From Isoetes taiwanensis (lineage: Eukaryota; Streptophyta; Lycopodiopsida; Isoetales; Isoetaceae): 64,000 bases of DNA. The translations under genes were made by a program, and so were the position numbers. The notes under the pieces were generated by a model. That model was not told where the DNA came from, searched no databases, and saw only the letters and a list, made by a program, of their open reading frames with translations. Below, piece by piece: positions 51,408 to 61,043 of this stretch; position 1 is the stretch's first letter, and every line of letters begins with the position of its first letter. Location of the stretch: NCBI GenBank assembly GCA_021234155.1, contig JAJEKV010000039.1, forward strand, positions 620,001 to 684,000, written 5' to 3'.

Positions 51408-53371
51408 TTTACATCCAGATTTACACTATTTAATGTACAAAAACAAAAAAACAGCTCCATTCAGGATGTAAATGATTCCCAAATATCCACCCTGGGTTTT
51501 TACGCCAGGCCACATCAGGCACTCTCCAAACCATAGTCATATACTTTTCTAAAGTTGAAAAACATATTCCACATATTTATAAAATTGATTAATATATCCG
51601 TACAAAGTAAGAAGTATGAAGTATGAAGTGTAACATGTAACTTGTAATATATAAATTCTAAAATATACAGTAGGAAGTGTAAAACATAAAATATAAAGTC
51701 TAGAGTTTTCAATTACATTCCTGTATTTTATGGTTCCATCTGAAAGTATTCCATCCTCTTCCGCGTTAACGCCAACTCTAACAGCAAAATGGAGACAATT
51801 AGAGGAGAGAACCCGTACCTGCAGCCAATCAATACACAATTAGCATGATAATGGTAAATGTGCAAGGGCCAAAAGGTACATTGGGTCTCTCAGTTTATCA
51901 CTGATCACCAATTGTATCCTTTTGCCCTGAGGTGACATTTAACTAGAAAAGACTGGAATAGTAACATATTTAGCATTATAATTGCAATTTCTCAATTGAT
52001 CTCAATCATTTTAACATATTTAGCATAGTACTAATTGATCCCAATCATTCCCATTAGACGAGAACTAATTTCTTAGCCCCAAATCTAGCTGGTCATGTTG
52101 AGAACTTGTTCTACATCATGATAATTTCCTCACAGCTTTAAGTATAAAATTTTTAACATCTAAAACTTTCTCAATTTGACATTTTAAACTTCCTCATTTT
52201 CTCAGATACTGTTCCTGCATTAAATCCAATTACGTCTTCCAGTTCATATCCATGTCAACCTTAAGATTTATACCACGTGATATAGGACTCCACATATATT
52301 CTTGAACGCACAGATTCTCAAACATAGACTCTTGAGCATATAAATTCTCAAATATAATTATCAAATATTCTCAAGATAGCTACTTTTTCCAAACTTACAA
52401 ACCATAGAAATGTTTTAGAGCCAACATAAAACAAAGCTCAACCCAAACCTGATTTAGAGAGCTTCGATTGTTTTGATATTATATTGTCGCCAGTGGTGCC
52501 TACATCTTTTCGCACTGCCATCTTCACCAATCATGGCATCACCACTTCTGTAACATAGTTTGCTTGTTGAGCCCAAGAAGTCAGTGGACCTCCTGTACAT
52601 ACGATTTTCTGCCATAAATTTATGGTCACCACAAATGAACAGCCATTAAGGCGAGACCTTCTCCAAACTAGGCAGGAAATAATATAATATAATATGAAAT
52701 CAACGACTACTTCAATTAAGATGTGAATGCACATCTATGATCTAGAGTAGTCACGTTTTTGATAAAACATGAAAACGTGATTCATACCTTATCAGAGATT
52801 CAGAAAGGGATTGAGACAATATAATCCAGCAGTTTCCTCAAGAATATGTCCTCTGGATCTTCTCAACACTATTTCCAGTTCAAGATCATATGAGCTCAGC
52901 ACTTTTTGCCTCACTAGTTTACAAACATTAGCCATCTATCGAGGCAGATTTGCTTGCTATATTTTCATGTTTTCCCACCTTGCGGATATCCGATTCTTAC
53001 AAGACTTTATAAACTACGAGTAGCATATATGCTTACTTGGTTTATCCAGATTGAATGTGCGCCGGGGGAAGCATCAAGAGCGGCATTTTAAGCCCGACTT
53101 CACAAATAATTTGAAGGAGTCGTTTAAGACAAACAATATAGGCATCCCGGATTTATCCAGGCCCTTTAATCTACCAAATTTTTCCAAAGAATAATATAGC
53201 GGCGCCTTTGAAAAATCAAAAGCGCCACGGTAGCTATGCAAACGATCAGAAGGAGGAGGCAAATTTTCCAAGCCCTAGCCGTCAAATGACCATAAATATG
53301 TTAGGTAACAAAACCTTATTAACCCGTACATGAAAAATATTTCCCAAGAGTCATAAACACTCTTGCTTTTA
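51407..53371. repeat. Unit family T, left part (interrupted by a LINE)
   Basis: A diverged unit related to P and R. Positions 51768-51940 match the P segment around ggagagaacccgtacctgcagcc, and 51480-51530 match the caccctgggtttttacgccagg segment. A donor-like plus-strand aacctgat lies at about 52447. With 60149-61009 it makes about 2.8 kb, the normal unit size, so the LINE inserted into a single unit. No intact gene is seen. Confidence 0.75.
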
Positions 53372-53376
53372 GATCT

Positions 53377-53386
<10 letters not shown>
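53372..53386. repeat. Target-site duplication, copy next to the LINE 3' end
   Basis: GATCTTAGCTTTTTT matches the copy at 60149-60163. Here it merges with the poly(T), so the exact right edge is ambiguous. Confidence 0.8.

Positions 53387-53413
<27 letters not shown>
53381..53413 (-). other. LINE poly(A) tail (T run on the plus strand)
   Basis: About 33 T residues mark the 3' end of the minus-strand element next to the target-site duplication. Confidence 0.9.
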
Positions 53414-53418
<5 letters not shown>

Positions 53419-53617
53419 TAAGAGTGTGTTTTTTGTTATTAATAATAGTAATAAAAATACAGAGAGTCCCCAATGGGGCAAATAGGAAGCATTGGGGCTA
53501 TTATATGGGTTCTCTATGCATCATGATGTGCGTACTAAGGGAAGTCCTATTCCACAACAGCATAATGGTAGAGAGACCCTATCTGGTCAGTTACTCAGAT
53601 TGCTTTCTCCACTAAAC

Positions 53618-56600
53618 TCAAACTGTTCCACCATTAGAACTATCGTGAAAGTCTGGGTCCTCAGAGCTCATCCAATGGCACTTAAAGTAGTTATAGAATC
53701 CTTCAATCTTACCAATTCTGTCCAATCCCCTATTGTAACTCATCCCCATTTTCCTGTGGTGGGACAATGCCATTAAAGCAACTTCCTTATTAAAAAGACT
53801 CTTGAGTTTCTCAATAGAGATAGATTGCCCCCCCAAAGTGACATCGCATCGATGCCTCCATATAATCCAGAGAGCCACACTAACCAGGGAGGCGTCAATA
53901 CAGTCTCTGTCTGAGATCATAACAACATTCGGCCATCGAAGTTGATGCGTATGCATTCTCATAATAGGGCATACCCAAAACCAGAACTCAGTAATTCTTG
54001 GACAGAAGAAGAGGTGTGAAAGAGATTCGCTAGCCTGGCACCCCAGAGGACACAGGTCTGAAGACACAATTCCTCTATGGACCAGCTTCACTTTAGTGTT
54101 GAGACCTCCATGGAGAGCCTCCCATCTAAAAAATTGTATTCTCCTAGAGCATAAGGTTTTCCAGGAGTTTGCTAAGAGGAGCTTAGCCGCTGAACCATTC
54201 ACTTGGAGCCTAGCCTCTGCTTTAAGAGGGGAGTCATCAGAAAGGGCCCGATATATACTTGCAACATTGTATGTCTCCTTGCCTGCACAAGACCACTTTT
54301 CCTCAGGACCAGTAGACCCTGAGAGAAGCTTAACATTATCTAGGATCTTTCGTAGTATCTTTCTATCACCCTCCCCCACTCTTTGCACTTTGAGTCTAAA
54401 TTCCATCCAAGATATCCATCTATCGTTTTCCCAAAGATCTTTTGCAATTTTAAGATCCCATGGTCTCGCCATTTCTTAAAGATGCGAGGATGAACTAATG
54501 CCAAGGGACGTCCATTCTCTTCCCATACATGAGTGTTCCAGAATATACTGACTTTCCCAGCCTCTCGAGGTATAGTCATGGGGGAACATACTGTTTGCAC
54601 CTCCCTCCAAGCATGAAGAAGACGCCTCATGGCCCGGGGAGGTGCCGGGGGCCACCTTAAAATTACAAAAAAAAGGCTCCTAGTTCATCCCTAGGAAGAG
54701 ATGGTTTACCATGAATCTTGCATAGATCAAACCGATTAACTTAACAAATGCCGAGGCGGGGAGATGTATCCCCTTGTAAAACTTCGCCCGGACAAATCTA
54801 GCCGCCCGAGCTTGAGCTGCGTGAAAGGGTCCTTACATCCAATCCCTCCATCCCTTTTATCCCTACATAGCTTCGGACCAAGCAACATGAGCCATACCCC
54901 CAAATAAACTTTCTAATGATAACTTTGTATTTGATTATATATTCCTTTCACGGGCTACCGACCGCGGCGAGGAATATATGTGAGAGCGGCGAACAACATT
55001 AGCAATTTGTTACTCTTCACCTTTCTGAGATAATCCTTTAGATGACCATAACCCAACCTTTTTCTAAGTTTGTCTAGAATAGGGGCCCGAGACCCTTCAT
55101 ATTATCTGAGACAGAGGGGCAAACCCAACGACTTAATTGTTTCCCTGCAGCCCACGGTAGGAAGCCCAATCCATTAGCACGAGGGTCAATATCTCCCTCT
55201 AAAGCCCATAGAACGGAACATTTGGTGGCATTTAGCCCTATGCCTGATATAACCTCAAAAGCAATCAATATCTCACGAAAGGAATGAAAGCTGCCATCGT
55301 CATACGAGGAACATAAAAAGTGTCATCCGCATATTGCATGATTGTGAGTTTTTCGCTTGATTCGGTAGAACCGGACCATTGATGCCCCCTTCGATTTCTT
55401 TGAGATTAACCATCCTTGTGAGAAGGTTGGCCATAATTAGAAAAGGTATGGGGCAAGCGGGCAACCACTGCCTAATACCCTTCCCGAGGTCAAAGAGACC
55501 CGGAAGGTTCACCATTAACCAAAAACAGGATGTAGAGGCAAATTTGTTCATTCCCATTGAGATGTCGATGAACCGCTTATTGAAACCCATGTGGCTCATA
55601 ACTTCTCATGAGCCATCCCACCTAAGGGAATCGTAGGCCTTTCTAAAATCCATCTTAACAAGTACACAATTTTGCCGTGTGGATCTGCACCAATGCAAAC
55701 CTTCTCTAGCCGCTAGGTAATTGTCCAAAATATACCTACCTGGCAGAAAAGCTGATTGCTCCCTTCCAATAACTCTGTTCAAGATAGGCTTAAGACGGTT
55801 GGCGATGCCTTTCATGATAACCTTATATAAGACATTTGTTAGTGCAATGGGACGCCACTCTCCAAGTGATTGAGGTCTTGAGACTTTTGGGACCAAGGTG
55901 ATGAATCCTGCCGCTAGAGTTGGATGTAACGAGCAAGAGGACCAAGCCCCCGAAACAGCCTCCACAAAGTCTGGTCCAAGAGCGTCCCAAAACTCCACAA
56001 AGAATTCAGGAGGGAAGCCATCAGGGCCTGGGGACTTACCAGAAGCCAGAGAGCATAGTACTTTAAATATCTCCTCTGCACCCGGCTGACGCAGTAGAGT
56101 GTGGTTGTCATCTGCAGTAATCTTATGTGCCCACTCAATCTGGGCCAACCAAAGAGAGATTTGGGATTGATAAGAAGATGGGAGATTGTCTGCTTTGAAT
56201 TGAGCCTGAAAGCTGTCCCGAATAAACGCCTTGATAGCCCCGGGATCAGAAAGTATATTTTGACAGTTATCTTTAATTGAAGTAATACTGTTCTCTGCTA
56301 ATCTGGCCCCTGCCATTCTAAAGAAGCACTTAGAGTTTTCATGATCTGACTCTACATACCACTTTGTTTTAGAACGAACCGCAGCCCCCCTGGCTTCCTC
56401 CTCCTCAATAGCTTTGGCTTTTATTTCCAGTTCCTCCTCTAAGGATTGTTTGTCTCTGTTATGGGGATCAAGTAACAGATCCTGCTTGACTGCCCTTAGA
56501 AGGTTGTACACGACATTTTTTTCTTTCTTGAATTTCAAGCATTCCTCCTTGCCCCATTTCTTGATCCACATCTTCATAAGGCTGATCTTTTTAACCCAAG

Positions 56601-57452
56601 CCTTCATGGAAGGTAGGCATTCCGTATTAGTTAGAGAAGCCAGGAAAGTCCTAAAGGGTCTGCAGAATGCCTCCTTCCCTAATAGGGAGGTATTGAACTT
56701 GAAAGGCACATTCCCTCCTCTTCTTTTAGTAGGGATGCTCTCCAACACTAACTTTTGTGGCACATGGTCTGAATGAGAGAAAGCAAGCTCTCCTTCAACA
56801 TAACATCTGTCCATGAAGGAGGCTGTCCTATTAGCCATGTAGAACCTGTCTAGTAAGCAGTATACTCTGTCATGCCCCTTACATTTTATTAGACCAGGAG
56901 AATGCAGCGTTAGATGGAGGAATTAGGGAGAAGCCAACGCTGTTTAGAAGTGAGTTCCACGTAACTTCCTCCTCTTGTAGCAAATTCCTGTGCAACCCAA
57001 TTTTTTGATCCCATACATCTGTCATATTCAGATCCCCTCCAAGGACCCAATTTTCAACTCCAAAACCCTGATGAGTTATCCAGAGCTCTATCTCTCTCCA
57101 CATAGCTGCCCTTTCTGCAGGTATATTAGAGGCATAAATGTTGATGAGCCCCCACATACAATTATTTGTTTCAAAAATTACAACCTGCCATCTACCACTT
57201 CCCCCTGCATATTGATATTTTTGGACTTGTCCCTTCCATAAGATACAGGTGCCTCCTTTAGTTCCTTCAGCCGCACAACTAAAGGAGGAGTAATTACCTC
57301 AATCCAACGCCAATGGACCTGGCCTCAAAGTCTGGAAGTCTATGCTCCTGAAGAAGGATGACATCCGCCTTCATAGACCTGATAGCTGCTAACACTCGAC
57401 CACGCTTAAGAACACCCTTGATGCCACGCAAATTCCATGAGACAATAATCAT
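53618..57452 (-). pseudogene. LINE ORF2 (endonuclease and reverse transcriptase), frameshifted
   Basis: It starts MIIVSWNLRGIKGVLKRGRV, an AP-endonuclease N-terminus, with VILLQEHR, then GGDLNM near 57.05 kb and SHSDHVP near 56.78 kb. Reverse transcriptase motifs follow: GKSPGPDGF, ITLVPKV, WRPIALTNVLYKVI, SAFLPGRYILDN and VKMDFRKAYDSL (56.04-55.63 kb), then GKGIRQW and the catalytic YADD at 55322-55333. The C-terminal open part (53618-54472, 284 codons) contains CSRRIQFFRWEALHGGLNTK and CPLGCQASESLSHLFFCPR, a zf-RVT domain. Breaks: a frameshift at about 57300, another at about 56885, an in-frame TGA at 55606-55608, a frame change just before YADD, disturbed frames at 54.6-55.3 kb and one near 54470. 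Confidence 0.88.
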
Positions 57453-60119
57453 GAGTTAAAAGTTGTGGGACGGCCAGCTATACCGTTGTCATCAGCGGAG
57501 TTGCTAAAGGAAGAGGTCGAAGCTTTCTTCCTTTTCATCTCACCTGAGTTATCTGGACTCATATTTGCATCAAGCTTATTTTTCTTCCCAAGTAGAGCAA
57601 ATGGATTCTCTAGCATCTCCACGTCATCTGTTGTACCTATTTCATTATCTGCCCAGTTGGAGTTTCCTTTTTGATTCCCCAGAGCAGGTACAAGAAGCCT
57701 TGCTCCTCGAGTATTCTTGGTTATCAAACCTGTGAGAGCCCCCCTTCTCGATGAAAGAAACCTCTCGAAATATATTTAGACAGTAGTGACATTGGTTGAG
57801 GGGAGTCTGCACATTTTGAGTTCACCATGTCATGAGAGCCTCTGGGTTTCCTGGCCAAATTTCTAGCTCTTATACCATGTTTGGAGGCCACCACTTGCCA
57901 TTGAGTCTCCCCACCCAGGGTGTCCACTTTAGAACATGGCACACTTTCGGGTCGCGCGTTTCAGGACACACCGGATGAAGAAGGGGTAGCAAAAGCTGGT
58001 GCGGGAGGCGGGAGTAAATGGGGAGTGACCCATAGCGTGAAGGGGAACATGTGTCCCTTGAGGGGGCTTCCTCACGTGTGTCGTCCTCGGTCCACATGCA
58101 CATGTTCTCTGTCATTGCCCTCGGAGGCATTTTGATCATTGACGTTTATGCGGCTTGGTTTGATCACTTCTTCTAGTTCCACATTTGGGAACATCTTCCT
58201 TATTTCCCATCCATTTAATAGCTTGAGTAAAAACTTAAAGCAACACATACCACTTTTCACATCCTCCTTTGGGGATCTGCGTGTTGGGCGTGATGGCAAC
58301 ACAAATTCTAGGCCCTTTGGCGATAGAGTGAGATACATATGAGCCTAGCGTGTTGGCAATAGACTTTAGGAACTCCGGGACTAGTAGGTCTGGTGGAAGA
58401 TACTCTATTTCAAACCAGCAAGGGATTTTGATAGCGGAGAGCTTGTCAGGGAGAAAGCCCGGTGTGTAGAACGGTGGTACAAAATGAAGCTTCACTGCAA
58501 ATGGGTTGCAAGCACAGACGGGCAACTAATCTATCCACAAGCGCCTCAGCTTTAACCGAACATGATGAGAAAAAAAGTTGTTACCCGGTGCCTTTAGCGA
58601 TTGGTGTTGGGGCAAACCTAACCTCTTGGTGGTGATAGCCATGAGTTTAACTGCGCAAGTCCGGGAAGCCCCGAAAAAGAAGCCCACTACTTTGGCGAGA
58701 TCAAACTTTCCGGATACCTTTTGTGCATCTCGTGATCAATTACGACCACTGGAAATTATCTTCTATCTCCACATTCGCCATTGACCAATCCGGGCTCGGT
58801 GTTTGTAGTTACTACCCGGGGGTTACTCAGACGAGACCTTTACTGTAATGCTTGGAGAGCCTCGCGACTCTTGTGCTACGTTAGTAGCATGAGTTTGCTT
58901 TTGAATCCACTCAGGAATCTCGGCTTGTTCACTATTCTCAATTGAATCTGTCCTTTCCAAAATGAACCCTTTGAATGATTCACCCTGTTTTGTGTAAAAT
59001 TCCCTTGGCAAGCATCACTCCCATCCTTATGATGCTCTGATCCAATATTCTTTCCCCTATTTGCGAAAATCTCTGCGTTATGTTTTCCTTCCTGTAAGGC
59101 TTCTGCCAATATTGCAGACCTACATTCTGCTAGTTTACTATTTGCTTCCATTGCTATCTCGCCTGCTTCGGTTACTACATCTTCCATGGTTGAGTCCGAT
59201 GTATTTGATGAAACGGATCCTTTACGCCCATTCTCACTCAATCTTGTTGCTACATCTCTCATGGTTTGCGTCGACATTCCTACTTGAGTGGATTGTTTTA
59301 CGCCCAATCACACTAACTCCCCGCTCTGCTCCTAACATTGAGTTTTTCAGTTTATTGATGGCCCCAAGAGCACTCACACATGCAATGGGAGCCTGATCTT
59401 CCCTTCCTTTTAACTGCCCTGCTCCATTTTCGTTTGCCCCTTTTGGGGAGTTGTCTATGCTATGCAAGCCAGAGACATTTGTAACTAGGCTAGAACTCTT
59501 ATCTGGCAAAATATTGGATTGATTTACCTCTTGCGCAGGCGAAAGCCCGATTTTTGGATGTGATTATTTGGAAGCCCCATCGGTGGGGATGGTTTACGAG
59601 AAACCCCAGATGGGTTTGGCGGCTAAATTTGTTGGTGCATACGGGCTGTGGTAAAAGGGAGAATCGGAGGGCCTCTTGCCCGTTGGAATCACACAGGTCT
59701 AGCCGGGCCTCATCTTGGTCGCCCGGCGTGGCCTTGCAGTTCATTTCTCCAAAATCTTGGCAATCATTCTGTCTCCCAGCTACTATTGCTTCAACTTGCG
59801 CTGCAGAATGTCGCCTGAGCTCTGCCAGCTTGTTGTGTAGGGCACCATTCTTCCCTATTCTTCCTCCACTGTTGTTTCTCTCTGTATCATTTACCCTTGT
59901 CTGGATCTCCTTACTGCCATCGATTTCGCCCAATCTCTCTCCGGAAGAAGGGGCTTTTGCCTTATTTGCAAGCTTTGCTGTGTTTAACAGAGCTGGGCGA
60001 CTTGTGGAGGGGTCATCTGGGCCCCTGCGATCAGGGTCTTCATCTGCAGCAGCTCGCTGAACTGCAACAGCGGCCGCTCGTTTCAGCGCCTGCGCCTTAA
60101 TAGCCACGTCAGCATCCAT
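57449..60119 (-). pseudogene. LINE ORF1 (gag-like, DUF4283-type), frameshifted
   Basis: It starts MDADVAIKAQALKRAAAV at 60119. The first frame is open for 206 codons (to 59499), then coding continues in other frames: DKSSSLVTNVSGLHS (about 59.5 kb), STQTMRDVATRLSENGRKG (about 59.3 kb), and a central part with FDLAKVVGFFFGASRTCAVK (about 58.7 kb). A typical DUF4283 C-terminal stretch follows at 58525-58235 (CWFEIEYLPPDLLVPEFL, then GPRICVAITP). The end reads SADDNGIAGRPTTFNS and stops at TGA 57449-57451. ORF1 proteins of plant LINEs bind RNA and form the ribonucleoprotein with ORF2. No clear zinc knuckle was seen, perhaps because frames are disturbed near 58.2 kb. At least four frame changes are needed to span the ORF. 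Confidence 0.75.
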
Positions 60120-60148
60120 CGTCTTCCCCTATTCTAAACCGTAATTCC

Positions 60149-60163
60149 GATCTTAGCTTTTTT
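60149..60163. repeat. Target-site duplication, copy next to the LINE 5' end
   Basis: GATCTTAGCTTTTTT, identical to the copy at 53372. It lies 29 bases upstream of the ORF1 start, so the 5' leader is very short. Confidence 0.85.
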
Positions 60164-60735
60164 GCTTTTAGACCTTCCACACGATTTTCACATCAATGGG
60201 GTTACCAATCGAATGTCTTATCCTCAATAAAAAATTCTATTGGGCCATTAAAGCCAAAAAAGTGAACATGGTACAATCTCATGAAAATCATCATCTAATG
60301 TGTCATAGATTCATGTGTACATCAAAGAATATTCAATCACCTATGTCTTTTACATATGGTTGTTTATCACTTAAAAACAATTCAAAGACCATCAAGTAAT
60401 TTTAAACGTCATGTGTACATATATTTTTGCATTTTAGCATGGTGCTTCCACCACACAAATTAAAATGTTCTATCTCGTAGTGCACCCATATGTTCTTATA
60501 TGCAAGGTTTGAACCTCTAGACACCACCAACCTAGGCATCATAGCTTGCCATAATGTTGCACCTTAGGGAATAATTTTCATCAATCTCCCATAAAATTAT
60601 ATTCCAAAGAGAAATACAATAGCTAGTGAGATTCCCCTAACCATATAGCATTTTTGCCATAGTCATTTATTCATGCTAACCATTGGTATCAAAAACTTAC
60701 TTCCATTAGAATTATTTTGCAATATATAGAAGATA

Positions 60736-60929
60736 TTAGAAGAATCTATGAGTATATTCTTCTTCTTCGTACACGTTCTCACCCATCCAAAGGAGCTTTG
60801 CAAATTTAAAGGCACTAGGGCCAAGTGCATCTGTCAAACCTTTACAACATAACCAGCTATATTGTATGATCCACCTACAAAAGACATTCGATCCATTTTG
60901 ATGTTCTGCATCAAACCTAGGCACCATAA
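60736..60929 (-). CDS. Candidate long form of the Glu-Glu-Glu exon (unit T)
   Basis: On the minus strand an acceptor-like GATATTGCAAG at 60930-60931 opens a frame read as MVPRFDAEHQNGSNVFCRW, then LTDALGPSAFKFAKLLWMGE, then NVYEEEEYTHRFF and a stop. The GENVYEEEE part matches the EEE exon of the other units. This copy keeps longer upstream coding sequence and only four Glu codons, so it may show the state before TTC expansion. No family is recognised. Confidence 0.4.
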
Positions 60930-61005
60930 CTTGCAATATCAGCACAAATAAAAGCAAGTTCTCAAAATTTGAAGATATGAAGACTTGAAGAGAATATTCT
61001 CTTCT

Positions 61006-61009
<4 letters not shown>

Positions 61010-61040
<31 letters not shown>

Positions 61041-61043
61041 TTC
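61010..61043 (+). repeat. TTC tract joining family T to family S
   Basis: About 11 TTC repeats with one TTCC interruption, between agagaatattctc and the S exon gatgatgttctcac. Confidence 0.9.

Larger units (their letters stand above)
53381..60148 (-). mobile_element. Near full-length plant L1-type LINE
   Basis: The element reads on the minus strand from about 60148 to a poly(A) tail (T run at 53381-53413 on the plus strand). A 15-base target-site duplication flanks it. It has a short 5' leader, ORF1 with a DUF4283-like part, ORF2 with endonuclease, reverse transcriptase and C-terminal zf-RVT-like domains, and a roughly 200-base 3' untranslated region. Both ORFs are broken, so this copy is probably inactive unless the breaks are consensus errors. 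It lies in repeat unit T and is the only complete transposable element recognised in the window. Confidence 0.93.
60149..61009. repeat. Unit family T, right part
   Basis: The rest of the unit split by the LINE, ending at a TTC tract (61010-61043, with one TTCC interruption) that leads to S copy 2. It contains the EEE-exon relative at 60736-60929; otherwise no gene is seen. Confidence 0.7.
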
